The notes beneath the pieces were generated by a model, which did no database searches, was not told the DNA's origin, and was given only the letters and a program-made list of their open reading frames with translations. The position numbers were made by a program, and so were the translations under genes. Positions 18,607 to 26,558 of a stretch of 64,000 bases of DNA are shown in pieces. The stretch's first letter is position 1, and every line of letters starts with the position of its first letter. Source of the DNA: Alistipes sp. (GTDB lineage Bacteria > Bacteroidota > Bacteroidia > Bacteroidales > Rikenellaceae); assembly GCA_017560425.1 (NCBI GenBank), contig JAFZEX010000026.1:1-64000 (forward strand), written 5' to 3'.

Positions 18607-20262
18607 ATGAAGAAGATATATTCGCTTATAGCATCAGCCGCACTTAGCCTTTGGCTAATGTCGGGTGCTGTGGCTCAGATAAACATTGGTGGCGTTACGA
18701 TGAATAACGACATCATAGGTTGGGGCGACCTCTACAACCTCTCGTTCACAGCGCACAACTATGGCACAGCACGCTCCATGGCCATGGGTAATGCCTTCAC
18801 GGCGTTAGGTGCCGACATGGTATCTACATCGCTCAACCCTGCGGGTATAGGTATGTACGTAAGCAACGACTTTAGCGTAACACCGATGATCGACTTTGCA
18901 CGTGCCAACACCCCTGGTGCCGAAGCTTTCGAGTCTTCGGAGTTCTCAAACAAGCGTAACCGCTTTGTCATGGCAAGCATAGGTGGTGCTGCAACGGCAT
19001 ATCGTGGCGCAGGAGCACTCACCAACCTAAACATAGCCTTTGCCTACAACCGCATTGCCGACTTTAACCAAAACTACAAGTTTGCGCAGCGTGGCAACGA
19101 GGCTGTGAACTCAATGGCTAACCTCTTCTGCGAGCAGTCGAATGCCGATGGCTTGACTACGGGTGCTGATGGCAAGATGAATTGGGGAAATGACCCTTAC
19201 TATTGGGGTGCGATATTGGCGTACAAGAATGGCTTGACCAACAAGGACGACCAGGGTTGGTTTATCGATCGCATAGGCATCGACTCAGTGGTGGATCAGT
19301 TTACTGCTGTCGAGACTATCGGAGGCATCGGCGAGTACGACTTTAGCATAGGCTTTAACTTCGTAGATCAGCTCTATGTGGGTGCTACGCTTGGCGTTCA
19401 GAGTGTTGAGTATCAGCGTAATGTCTACTATGGCGAGAACTACAACTACCCTTCGGGCTACCCCTCAGGCGACGAGATGCCATACCAGCTCGACTATATG
19501 AACTACTTGCAGGCAACACGTATCTCGGGCACGGGCGTAAACTTCAAGGTGGGCCTCACATGGCGACCTGTGGCGTGGTTGCGCATCGGTGCGGCATACC
19601 ACACACGAACAGCCTACAACCTCTCGCTAAGCTACTATGGCGATATGTGGTCGAGCACCTATAGCGCAGGTAGCAACCCTGATGGCTACGAGCTCGATAG
19701 CCGTGGCTACACAAGCGACTACGTGCAGACCCCCGAGTGGGAGGACTCAGGCTCGTACTCATGGCGTGTAAGCTCGCCATCACGCCTCATGGCGGGTGTT
19801 GCGGTGACCATCGCCCAGCGCCTTATCCTCTCGGCAGACTACGAGGCAGCCCTCTATAACGAGATGAAGCTTCGTCGCTCGCCAATCCAAAACCTCGACT
19901 ACACGGCAACTATCAACGAGATGTTCCGCCACTCGAATACCGTGCGCCTTGGTGCCGAGTTTAGAGCTTTGCCATGCCTCGACCTACGTGCGGGATATAT
20001 CTATAGTGGCGATGCTGTTAAGAATACCTCGTTGCTCTATACCCACCCACTAATCGCCTCACAGCGCTATGTGACTGCGGGTATCGGCATTCGCTTTAAC
20101 AACACCACTTATCTCGACCTTGCATACCAATATAATAATACATGCAAGACCGCCTATCAATCGTTCTTCGCCACAGGCAATGGCATAAGCATCGAAGCAA
20201 AGCCGGTAACGACAGAACTAACAAAGCATCTTGCGGTATTGACTTTAGGCTTCCGCTTCTAA
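18607..20262 (+). CDS. FadL/OmpP1-like outer-membrane beta-barrel protein
   Basis: 551 residues with a signal peptide (MKKIYSLIASAALSLWLMSGAVAQ). The mature start (NLSFTAHNYGTARSMAMGNA then ALGADMVSTSLNPAGIGMY) is typical of the OmpP1/FadL/TodX family, in which an N-terminal plug precedes a barrel. Alternating amphipathic strands run to a C-terminal Phe (LAVLTLGFRF), the usual barrel end. FadL relatives carry hydrophobic compounds across the outer membrane; substrate unknown here. It is followed at once by a long inverted-repeat element. Confidence 0.82.
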   Translation: MKKIYSLIASAALSLWLMSGAVAQINIGGVTMNNDIIGWGDLYNLSFTAHNYGTARSMAMGNAFTALGADMVSTSLNPAGIGMYVSNDFSVTPMIDFARANTPGAEAFESSEFSNKRNRFVMASIGGAATAYRGAGALTNLNIAFAYNRIADFNQNYKFAQRGNEAVNSMANLFCEQSNADGLTTGADGKMNWGNDPYYWGAILAYKNGLTNKDDQGWFIDRIGIDSVVDQFTAVETIGGIGEYDFSIGFNFVDQLYVGATLGVQSVEYQRNVYYGENYNYPSGYPSGDEMPYQLDYMNYLQATRISGTGVNFKVGLTWRPVAWLRIGAAYHTRTAYNLSLSYYGDMWSSTYSAGSNPDGYELDSRGYTSDYVQTPEWEDSGSYSWRVSSPSRLMAGVAVTIAQRLILSADYEAALYNEMKLRRSPIQNLDYTATINEMFRHSNTVRLGAEFRALPCLDLRAGYIYSGDAVKNTSLLYTHPLIASQRYVTAGIGIRFNNTTYLDLAYQYNNTCKTAYQSFFATGNGISIEAKPVTTELTKHLAVLTLGFRF

Positions 20263-20390
20263 TTTCTTGTGATAAGGGGTCATCTTCGACCTATCCCAAA
20301 AAGTTGAGCACCCGAGGCTGTACTTCTTGTACTATCCTCGGGTGCTCACTTTTGCGATAAGCCAAATCTGACCCCTTCTAACAAGAAATT
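20261..20390 (+). repeat. Two-hairpin 3'-UTR element, copy 1
   Basis: An imperfect palindrome of 130 nt. Outer arms 20261-20282 and 20369-20390 pair over 22 nt with three mismatches. Inside, GGTC/GACC forms a small hairpin, then a 12-bp stem GAGCACCCGAGG (20306-20317) pairs with 20336-20347, capped by GTACTTCTTGTACTAT and followed by TTTT. It starts within the stop codon of the OMP gene. A second copy with different stem sequence but the same architecture lies downstream of kbl at 53503-53590. It could work as a terminator or an mRNA-stability element. Confidence 0.7.
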
Positions 20391-20400
20391 TCTTGCGAGA

Positions 20401-20600
20401 AGAGTCTAAAAGAGTCCAAAGGGTCCAAAAGGTCCCAAGAGTAGAAAAAATAACCCTTTCTGACCCTTTAAGACCCTTTCTGCCCTTTTAATAGGATAAA
20501 TAGGAGCGCTTCGCTTGATGGGGGTGATGGGAGCGCTGCGCTTGATGGGAATTTCCCATTTATCCCATTTATCCCATAAAATAGCCCCCCTGCGAAGCAC
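20401..20600. repeat. Gene-free stretch of short periodic repeats
   Basis: No coding signal. Visible are a roughly 10-nt period in GAGTCTAAAAGAGTCCAAAG and its continuation, a second 10-nt series built on ACCCTTT (20450-20490), two copies of GGAGCGCTNCGCTTGATGGG starting at 20503 and 20529, and three tandem CCCATTTAT-like 9-mers near 20548-20575. A 72-codon reverse frame here is a by-product of the repeats. Confidence 0.6.
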
Positions 20601-20620
20601 CCCTAACCGTGGGCATAATT

Positions 20621-20668
20621 GCAAAAAAAAACGATGGTACAGAGCAAATACTCTGTGACCATCGTTTA
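20621..20668 (-). terminator. Intrinsic terminator after the rlmD-like gene
   Basis: Stem of about 16 bp (20629-20644 against 20651-20667, one bulge) with a 6-nt loop CAAATA, followed on the minus strand by a run of T (AAAAAAAA on plus, 20623-20630). It lies 22 nt past the stop. Confidence 0.85.
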
Positions 20669-20689
20669 GCTATTTAGGCTCCTAAAGTG

Positions 20690-22099
20690 CTATCTCTTGC
20701 GGAGCTTAACGACATTCTCCACGTGGTGGGTGTGTGGGAACATATCGACAGGCTGCACTGCCAAGATCTCGTACATGTCGTCGAGTAGTGCGAGGTCACG
20801 GGCCTGCGTCGATGGGTTGCAGCTCACGTATACCATGCGCTCGGGGGCAGCACGCTTGATAACCTCCAACACACGCTCATCGACACCAGCACGTGGTGGG
20901 TCGAGAATGATGACATCGGGGCGGCCATTGCGCTCAACAAACTCGTCGCTGAGCACATCCTTCATGTCGCCAGCATAGAACGTTGTATTGTCGATATTGT
21001 TTATCTCCGAGTTAATCTTTGCATCGTCGATAGCCTCCTTCACATACTCCACGCCAACAACCTTCTTAGCACGGCGTGCGCAGAAGTTGGCGATGGTGCC
21101 CGTGCCTGTATATAGGTCGTAGAGTGTGTCGCTCTCCTTGAGGTCGGCAAACTCACGAGTAACCTTATATAGCTCGTATGCCTGCTCCGAGTTGGTCTGG
21201 TAGAACGACTTAGGGCCTACCTTAAACTTAAGACCCTCCATCTCCTCGATAATGTGATCTTTGCCCGCAAAGCAGATTGGCTCACGATCGCCCAACGAGT
21301 CGTTCCACTTCTCGTTAATCATATATATGAGTGAGGTAATCTCGGGGAACTCGCTCTTAAGGTGCGACATGAGGGCGTTTATGCGCTCCTTGTCGTCCTC
21401 GTTGAACACGACGATAACCATAACCTCGCCCGTAGATGCTGTGCGAATGACCATCGTGCGCATCAAGCCCTCGTGGGCACGTGCGTTGTGGAACGAGTAG
21501 CCGTTGTCCAAGCAGAACTGCTTGGTGGCAAGACGTATGCGGTTAGATAGGTCTACTTGCAAGTGACACTTGTTAATATCCAAGACCTTATCGAAGCAGC
21601 CAGGGATATGGAAGCCAACGGCTGGCATTGGCTCGATGTCGCCACCCTGCGCAATCTCCTCGTACGTGAGCCAGCGCTTGTCGGCAAACGTAAACTCGAG
21701 CTTGTTGCGATACTCACGTGTGCGCTCCGAGCCGAGGCATGGAAGCACCTCGGGGATGTTGAGGTGGCCGATGCGCACAAGCTGATCCTCGACCTGCTGC
21801 CTCTTCTGCTTTAGCTGCTCCTCGTAGGGTAGGCTCTGCCACTTGCAGCCACCACACACGCCAAAGTGCTCGCAGAAGGGCTCGGTGCGTAGTGGCGACT
21901 TCTCAACAAAGCGCACCACCGAAGCCTCCATATATCGGCGGTGGTGTTTGCGCACCTGAACATCGACAATGTCGCCAGGCACGGTCATAGGCACAAAGAC
22001 AACTTGGTTGTCGATCTTACCCATTGCCTTGCCCTCGGCAGCAAGTGTTGTGATATGTAGACCCTCGATAAAGGGTAGATCCTTTCTTCTCTTTCCCAT
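20690..22099 (-). CDS. rlmD: RlmD/RumA-type 23S rRNA (uracil-5-)-methyltransferase
   Basis: SAM-dependent m5U methyltransferase of the TrmA/RumA family, 469 residues. An N-terminal TRAM domain (about 10-70) is followed by the iron-sulfur Cys cluster region CEHFGVCGGCKWQ (about 76-88), the SAM-binding YDLYTGTGTIANFCA, VIILDPPRAG, and the catalytic Cys in VYVSCNPSTQARDL. The exact uridine (U1939, U747 or other) is not settled by sequence alone. Last gene of a minus-strand run with trmB, gldH-like and PSP1 genes; it starts 44 nt after trmB. Confidence 0.9.
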   Translation of the reverse strand: MGKRRKDLPFIEGLHITTLAAEGKAMGKIDNQVVFVPMTVPGDIVDVQVRKHHRRYMEASVVRFVEKSPLRTEPFCEHFGVCGGCKWQSLPYEEQLKQKRQQVEDQLVRIGHLNIPEVLPCLGSERTREYRNKLEFTFADKRWLTYEEIAQGGDIEPMPAVGFHIPGCFDKVLDINKCHLQVDLSNRIRLATKQFCLDNGYSFHNARAHEGLMRTMVIRTASTGEVMVIVVFNEDDKERINALMSHLKSEFPEITSLIYMINEKWNDSLGDREPICFAGKDHIIEEMEGLKFKVGPKSFYQTNSEQAYELYKVTREFADLKESDTLYDLYTGTGTIANFCARRAKKVVGVEYVKEAIDDAKINSEINNIDNTTFYAGDMKDVLSDEFVERNGRPDVIILDPPRAGVDERVLEVIKRAAPERMVYVSCNPSTQARDLALLDDMYEILAVQPVDMFPHTHHVENVVKLRKR

Positions 22100-22143
22100 A
22101 GTTTAAGCGGGATAATGTGTAGGTATTATAATTACTCTCTTAA

Positions 22144-22896
22144 TTAAAATGCTTTTGTGCGGTTCTCCTCGGCATCCTTCTCCAATACGTCGTCGCCCTC
22201 CCAGTCGAAATACTCGAACTCGTCGCAGCCCTGAAGGCTAAAGCGGGTGTAGGTGATAGGTAGGCCCATCGCCACAAACTTGCTCTCGTAGGCCGTCTTT
22301 ACGGATAGCACCTCGTCGGCATAACCCGAGCCGTAGATGTCGTCGTTCTGCACCTCGACCTTAAGACCCAGGCGCTCGATGACAGCTGCCGTGTAGGCAA
22401 AGAGGTGCTTCGAGTCGGTCTTGAGGTTGATAACTCCATCGTCGGTGAGCATGCGCTTGTAGTCGGCAAGGAACAGAGGCGATGTTAGGCGCTTCTTGGC
22501 ACGTCGGCTCTTGAGCTGTGGGTCGGGGAAGGTGATCCATATCTCGGCAATCTCGCCCTCGGCAAAGAACGAGCGGATAAACTCGATGCGTGTGCGCAGG
22601 AAGCCCACGTTGGTCATGTTACGCTCGGTGGCTGTCTTAGCGCCACGCCACATGCGAGCACCCTTGATGTCGATGCCGATATAGTTTTTGTCGGGGTTAC
22701 GCTCGGCAAGGGCTACGGTATACTCGCCACGGCCACAGCCCAACTCGAGAATTATGGGGCGGTCGTTGTGGAAGAACTCCTCGTGCCAGCGACCCTTGAG
22801 TGGGTGGTCCTTGTGGAATATGTCGTCAAACTCGGGCTGCACCATGCACTTGAAGGTGAGGTTCTCAGCAAATTTTCTTAGCTTATCTTTTCCCAT
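22144..22896 (-). CDS. trmB: tRNA (guanine-46-N7)-methyltransferase
   Basis: Adds the m7G46 modification in the tRNA variable loop using SAM. 250 residues with the SAM motif LELGCGRGEYTVALA (about 51-65), the family motif GIDIKGARMWRGAK, and the catalytic loop ITFPDPQLKSRRAKKRLTSP. Starts 17 nt after the gldH-like stop. Confidence 0.95.
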   Translation of the reverse strand: MGKDKLRKFAENLTFKCMVQPEFDDIFHKDHPLKGRWHEEFFHNDRPIILELGCGRGEYTVALAERNPDKNYIGIDIKGARMWRGAKTATERNMTNVGFLRTRIEFIRSFFAEGEIAEIWITFPDPQLKSRRAKKRLTSPLFLADYKRMLTDDGVINLKTDSKHLFAYTAAVIERLGLKVEVQNDDIYGSGYADEVLSVKTAYESKFVAMGLPITYTRFSLQGCDEFEYFDWEGDDVLEKDAEENRTKAF

Positions 22897-22913
22897 GGTT
22901 CTTGTTTTGGGGG

Positions 22914-23345
22914 TTACAACTCGTCTACAATGATGCCTACCGCAGCGATGCCCTTTGCTGGGTGCTCGGGCGTTAGGCGGAAGTGGTATGTTCCCTTGCG
23001 CTTAAGAAGCACGTTGTTGCGATAGATGAACGTGTGCTCGTCGGGGCGCATGTCGGCAAGCTGAGGTATGCGTAGCGTGAACTGCTCCTCGAGCACCATC
23101 GAGTCGGGCGACACGGTGAGTATGGTCATCGGCACCTCCTTATCGACATACTCGCCATCGTAGCGCACGGTGATAAGTATCTTGCGGCGATGTAGCGTGT
23201 CGCTATTCTCGTACTTAAACTTCTCGCTCTTTGACCATGTCTTAGACTCGGTGTCGTGCATCTGAACAGTGCGTTCCGAGCCGCCACAGCCCACCATCAT
23301 CAGCATGATGAGGCTCACGGCTACAATAAATATTCTATGCTGCAT
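22914..23345 (-). CDS. GldH-like gliding-motility lipoprotein
   Basis: 143 residues with a lipobox (MLMMVGCGGSE, Cys at about 20). The mature part is a single beta-sandwich-like domain; the end (GTYHFRLTPEHPAKGIAAVGIIVDEL) resembles the GldH C-terminus, and the position right after a PSP1-domain gene is where gldH sits in many Bacteroidetes. In Flavobacteria GldH is needed for gliding; in non-gliding Bacteroidales its role is unknown. It is shorter than the usual 155-165 residues, so the call rests partly on context. Confidence 0.58.
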   Translation of the reverse strand: MQHRIFIVAVSLIMLMMVGCGGSERTVQMHDTESKTWSKSEKFKYENSDTLHRRKILITVRYDGEYVDKEVPMTILTVSPDSMVLEEQFTLRIPQLADMRPDEHTFIYRNNVLLKRKGTYHFRLTPEHPAKGIAAVGIIVDEL

Positions 23346-23348
23346 GGT

Positions 23349-24848
23349 CTACTCGGTTTTAGGGTTATCGTGACGCTGCGCATCGCCACCCTCCGCACGA
23401 CGCTCGCCACGGTGTGGGCGGTGGTGACCACGGCCACGACGACGATTGTTGTGCTCACGGCTATCACGCTGCTCCTTGTTCTCGCCCTCGGCAGTGGCTA
23501 CACCCTCTGTGGGTTTTGCCTCCTGCTCCTGGCGTGGAGCCTGCTCCTGACGACGCTCATGTCTATGTCCTCGGCGCTCACGGTTATCACGGCGCTCACG
23601 CTCCTCTCTATTCTCGCGACCCTCACGCTTAGGCTCGGCGTTTGCAGGGCTCTCCTGTGCCGACTCGCCATTTTGTGGCTGTGCGCCCTGCTCCTCGCTT
23701 GGCTTGCCCTCCTTGCCCTCCTTGCCACCACGGCGCTTCGAGCGCTTCGAGCGTTTCGACTTGTTGTCGAAGCGGGTGATGCTATCCTCCTCGTGGCGGT
23801 ATGTAGGCTCGGCAACCTGCTCTGTGCCCTCCTCGCCAAGAAGCGTCTCTGCCTTCTGTCCTGCACGGTTCAGGGCGATAATCTCCTTAACACGGCTTAT
23901 CGAGAGCGTTGTGAGGTTTACCATAGCGCCCTTGCTTGTTGAGAAGGTCATAGTCTGCGCCAATGGGTCGATCTTCACGAGGAAGTACTCGCCATCGAGC
24001 GTCTGAAGAGGCTCACGTAGGCGTGGTATGGTGCGACGTGCGTCAGCATAGGTGTCGTACTCGTACATGAGGCAGCACTTGAGTTTCGAGCACTGACCAG
24101 CGAGCTTCTGTGGGTTGAGCGATATCTCCTGCATGCGAGCAGCATTTGTCGTAACGCTCGAGAAGCTCGACATCCACGAGGCGCAGCATAGCTCTCTGCC
24201 ACAAGCGCCAATACCGCCAATGCGGCCAGCCTCCTGGCGAGCACCAATCTGCTTCATCTCGATACGAATGCGGAACCTGTCGGCAAAGACCTTGATAAGC
24301 TCGCGGAAATCGACACGCTCGTCGGCGATGTAGTAGAATATCGCCTTGATCTTGTCGCCCTGATACTCCACGTCGCCAATCTTCATGTTAAGGCCCATCT
24401 CGGCAGCAATCTGTCGTGAGGCGATCATCGTCTCGTGCTCGAGGGCTATCGCCTCCTGCCACTTCTCGAGGTCGTAGGGGCGTGCCTTGCGGTAGATCTT
24501 CTTAAACTCGCCGTTGTAGGGGTTGAAGCCTGTGCGTCGCATCTGCTTAGCCACCATGTCGCCCGTGAGCGAGATGATGCCTATGTCGTGGCCTGGCGAT
24601 GCCTCAACAGCCACAATGTCGCCACGCTTGAGCTCAAGGTTATTGACATTCTGGTAGTATGAGCGACGGGTATTCTTGAAGCGCACCTCGAAAATATCGG
24701 TAGGAATATTGTCGGGATACTCCTCCAACCAGTTGGTCTCGTGTAACTTGTAGCAGCCCTCCGATGCCACAGCATCGAGCTCGTCCTTGCAGTCGCAGAA
24801 GCAGCAGCCACGACCCAACTCGGGTGTATGTTTTTTATTGCAACTCAT
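23349..24848 (-). CDS. PSP1/RicT-like protein with charged low-complexity tail
   Basis: 499 residues. The N-terminus is Cys-rich (CCFCDCKDEL within the first 25 residues). The PSP1 domain (about 60-270) includes ERVDFRELIKVFADRFRIRI, then GGIGACGRELCCASWMSS and CSKLKCCLMYEYDTY, the conserved Cys signature of the YaaT/RicT group. In Bacillus, RicT acts in a Fe-S-containing complex influencing RNA maturation; the role in Bacteroidetes is not known. From about 350 the protein is Glu/Arg/Gln repeats and likely disordered. First gene of the PSP1-gldH-trmB-rlmD run, with 3-44 nt gaps. A weak TATCTTTA box (one mismatch) is at 24915-24922 on the minus strand. Confidence 0.82.
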   Translation of the reverse strand: MSCNKKHTPELGRGCCFCDCKDELDAVASEGCYKLHETNWLEEYPDNIPTDIFEVRFKNTRRSYYQNVNNLELKRGDIVAVEASPGHDIGIISLTGDMVAKQMRRTGFNPYNGEFKKIYRKARPYDLEKWQEAIALEHETMIASRQIAAEMGLNMKIGDVEYQGDKIKAIFYYIADERVDFRELIKVFADRFRIRIEMKQIGARQEAGRIGGIGACGRELCCASWMSSFSSVTTNAARMQEISLNPQKLAGQCSKLKCCLMYEYDTYADARRTIPRLREPLQTLDGEYFLVKIDPLAQTMTFSTSKGAMVNLTTLSISRVKEIIALNRAGQKAETLLGEEGTEQVAEPTYRHEEDSITRFDNKSKRSKRSKRRGGKEGKEGKPSEEQGAQPQNGESAQESPANAEPKREGRENREERERRDNRERRGHRHERRQEQAPRQEQEAKPTEGVATAEGENKEQRDSREHNNRRRGRGHHRPHRGERRAEGGDAQRHDNPKTE

Positions 24849-25008
24849 CGTTTATAACTATTATTTTGGCGGCGAGTGCCTGAGCACCCACACATTCACG
24901 TATATACAATTTGGCGTAAAGATAGGCAAAAAATATGAAATATTCATATTTCCACCCTAAAAGTTTGTGTGGGCATGTTTCGCTCGGTGCTAAACCGATA
25001 ATTTTTCC

Positions 25009-25016
25009 TATCTTTG
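25009..25016 (+). promoter_or_regulatory. -7 box immediately upstream of the GNAT gene (leaderless transcript likely)
   Basis: TATCTTTG ends only 4 nt before the ATG at 25021. With the usual 4-7 nt to the start site, transcription would begin at or next to the start codon. Confidence 0.6.
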
Positions 25017-25020
25017 CTCT

Positions 25021-25566
25021 ATGAACACATCATTTAACATACGTCCCGCAACCCCTGCCGATGCCGAGTCGATAGCCTTGGCGGTGTGCATGGCTGTGGG
25101 CTACGACTCTACGCATGCGCTATATCCTGTATTCCTGGAGCTTACACGCATGGAGCACTCGCAATATAGCTACCTTAATACGCTCGTTGCCGAGGCCGAT
25201 GGGGCTGTTGTTGCCGCCCTTGTGGGCTACGACGGAGCACGCCTCGAGGAGCTGCGTGCGCCCATCTTCCCGCTCTTGAGGCAACATCTCGGCGAGGTGA
25301 TAAACATCGAGGACGAGACCGAGGCGGGAGAGTTCTACCTCGACTCGCTCGGCGTTGTGCCCGAGTATCGTGGTCGTGGCATCGGGCGTGCACTTATTGT
25401 GGCTATGTGTGATAGGGCGTTTGCCGAGGGGCACGAGCGTGTGGGGCTTATTGTCGATGTGGATAACCCATCTGCCGAGCGCCTATATCAGCCGTTGGGC
25501 TTTCGACGTGTGGGCAATAAGCGCTTTTTGGGCCATGCCATGCACCATCTTCAGACATGGCGCTAA
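25021..25566 (+). CDS. GNAT-family N-acetyltransferase
   Basis: 181-residue acetyl-CoA dependent acyltransferase of unknown acceptor. The core includes YLDSLGVVPEYRGRGIGRAL (about 103-122), with the V-x-P-x-(Y/W)-R-G-(R/K)-G-I-G acetyl-CoA pyrophosphate loop, followed by AERLYQPLGFRRVG. The first residues (NIRPATPADAESIALA) are the usual GNAT start. Monocistronic between the PSP1 promoter region and the tRNA. A 178-nt gap to the tRNA holds the tRNA promoter only. Confidence 0.88.
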   Translation: MNTSFNIRPATPADAESIALAVCMAVGYDSTHALYPVFLELTRMEHSQYSYLNTLVAEADGAVVAALVGYDGARLEELRAPIFPLLRQHLGEVINIEDETEAGEFYLDSLGVVPEYRGRGIGRALIVAMCDRAFAEGHERVGLIVDVDNPSAERLYQPLGFRRVGNKRFLGHAMHHLQTWR

Positions 25567-25706
25567 CGACGAAAAAGGCGATATTTTTGCAAAAGTAGGG
25601 TTTGCAACCTAAAAAAGTGAAAAATTTTCATGCAATCGTATGTTGCTATGTCTCAGCATGATGAATGGGGTGGTCGCAAAAAACTTAAAAATATTTTCGT
25701 TTTTTG

Positions 25707-25738
25707 TTTGGTAGATTAAAAAACTTGTTATACTTTTG
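25707..25738 (+). promoter_or_regulatory. Promoter of tRNA-Ser
   Basis: TTTG (25707-25710), 20-nt spacer, TACTTTTG (25731-25738), 6 nt before the mature tRNA 5' end. Exact Bacteroidetes consensus. Confidence 0.8.
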
Positions 25739-25744
25739 TCCCTT

Positions 25745-25829
25745 GGAGAGGTGGCAGAGTGGTCGATTGCGGCGGTCTTGAAAACCGTTGAGCTGCGAGG
25801 CTCCGGGGGTTCGAATCCCTCCCTCTCCG
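25745..25829 (+). tRNA. tRNA-Ser (anticodon TGA)
   Basis: Acceptor arm GGAGAGG (25745-25751) pairs with CCTCTCC (25822-25828), discriminator G at 25829. The anticodon stem GCGGT/ACCGT encloses loop CTTGAAA with TGA at 25779-25781, reading UCN codons. A long variable arm (type II tRNA) precedes the T arm with GGTTCGAATCC. CCA is not fully encoded. Its 3' end is echoed by inverted copies in the next kilobase. Confidence 0.97.
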
Positions 25830-25843
25830 CAAGATCACGAAGC

Positions 25844-25876
25844 AAAAAGGTATCGAGAAATCGATACCTTTTGTTT
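25844..25876 (+). terminator. Terminator of tRNA-Ser
   Basis: A 12-bp perfect stem (AAAAGGTATCGA and TCGATACCTTTT) with tetraloop GAAA, followed by TTGTTTTT, 14 nt after the tRNA. Confidence 0.85.
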
Positions 25877-25923
25877 TTATACCCAATTGCAAGCTTGCTT
25901 GTGGATTGGGTATAAAAACAAAA
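25869..25923. repeat. Perfect 19-bp inverted repeat after tRNA-Ser
   Basis: TTTTGTTTTTATACCCAAT (25869-25887) is the exact reverse complement of 25905-25923, with a 17-nt loop. It overlaps the T-run of the tRNA terminator. The following 120 nt (25924-26043) contain more short GC-rich inverted pieces, such as GCGGGGT/GCCCCGT, but no gene. Confidence 0.8.
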
Positions 25924-26043
25924 GTAACGGCTTGCGGCTTTTTGCGCAGTGAGCTTGCAAGAGCCCCTGCGGCGAGCAGAAGGGATGGGCGTTAAGCGGG
26001 GTGGACCTATGGTCTGCCCCGTAGCCAATCCTAAGTTAGGCAG

Positions 26044-26286
26044 AACGGACGACTGAAAGGTCGTCCGTTTTGTTTTTGTGTCTGTCTGTCTGCGAGCAAG
26101 CTCTCGCCCTCCAGCCCCAAACCCAAAACTGCTTGCAGCAGTATTCTGCATTGCGGTCGAGCGGAGAGGGAGGGATTACTCATTTGTGTAGGGGGTTGAG
26201 CCGATAGGGTGTTATTTATTGCTCGGGCATTCGCCCTGCGCTGTTCTTCAAAGGTATCGGCTCTATGGCTTCGCCATTCGAATCCC
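26044..26286 (+). repeat. 243-nt structured direct repeat, unit 1
   Basis: Begins with a 10-bp hairpin (AACGGACGAC/GTCGTCCGTT, loop TGAAAG) followed by TTGTTTTTG, contains small hairpins (GCGAGCAAGCTCTCGC, CTGCTTGCAGCAG), an inverted copy of the tRNA-Ser 3' end, and a long-range pair GAGCCGATA (26198) with TATCGGCTC (26254), and ends in ATGGCTTCGCCAT then TTCGAATCCC. Minus strand has a TACCTTTG box at 26256-26249, so antisense transcription is possible. No credible protein-coding frame. Confidence 0.8.
26161..26177 (-). repeat. Inverted copy of the tRNA-Ser 3' end (in unit 1)
   Basis: Minus strand reads AATCCCTCCCTCTCCGC, identical over 17 nt to the 3' end of tRNA-Ser (25814-25830). Preceded on the plus strand by GCGGTCGA, as are the other two copies. 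Confidence 0.75.
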
Positions 26287-26307
26287 AATTTAATACGATG
26301 TTATAGA

Positions 26308-26549
26308 AACGGACGACTGAAAGGTCGTCCGTTCTGTTTTTGTGTCTGTATGTCTGCGAGCAAGCTCTCGCCCTCCAGCCCCAAACCCAAAACTGCTTGC
26401 AGCAGTATTCTGCATTGCGGTCGAGCGGAGAGGGAGGGATTACTCATTTGTGTAGGGGGTTGAGCCGATAGAGTGTTATTTATTGCTCGGGCATTCGCCC
26501 TGCGCTTGTTTTAGAGGTATCGGCTCTATGGCTTCGCCATTCGAATCCC
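26308..26549 (+). repeat. 242-nt structured direct repeat, unit 2
   Basis: Near-identical to unit 1 at a 264-nt offset, with a handful of substitutions and a divergent patch before GGTATCGGCTC. All hairpins and the long-range pair are kept; the CAAAGGTA (minus-strand promoter box) of unit 1 is lost here. The rest of the gene-free stretch (26581-26748) shows nothing recognisable. Confidence 0.8.
26425..26441 (-). repeat. Inverted copy of the tRNA-Ser 3' end (in unit 2)
   Basis: Same 17-nt match as the copy at 26161, at the equivalent place in unit 2. Confidence 0.75.
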
Positions 26550-26558
26550 TGCGGTCGA

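Noticed and set aside
23256..23942. Plus-strand frame of 228 codons over the PSP1 low-complexity tail
   Set aside because: Leu/Thr-rich translation arises from the reverse of the Glu/Arg-rich tail; not a membrane protein gene.
25609..26151. Minus-strand frame of 180 codons across the tRNA and repeats
   Set aside because: It runs through tRNA-Ser, its terminator and the 19-bp inverted repeat, so it cannot be a gene.
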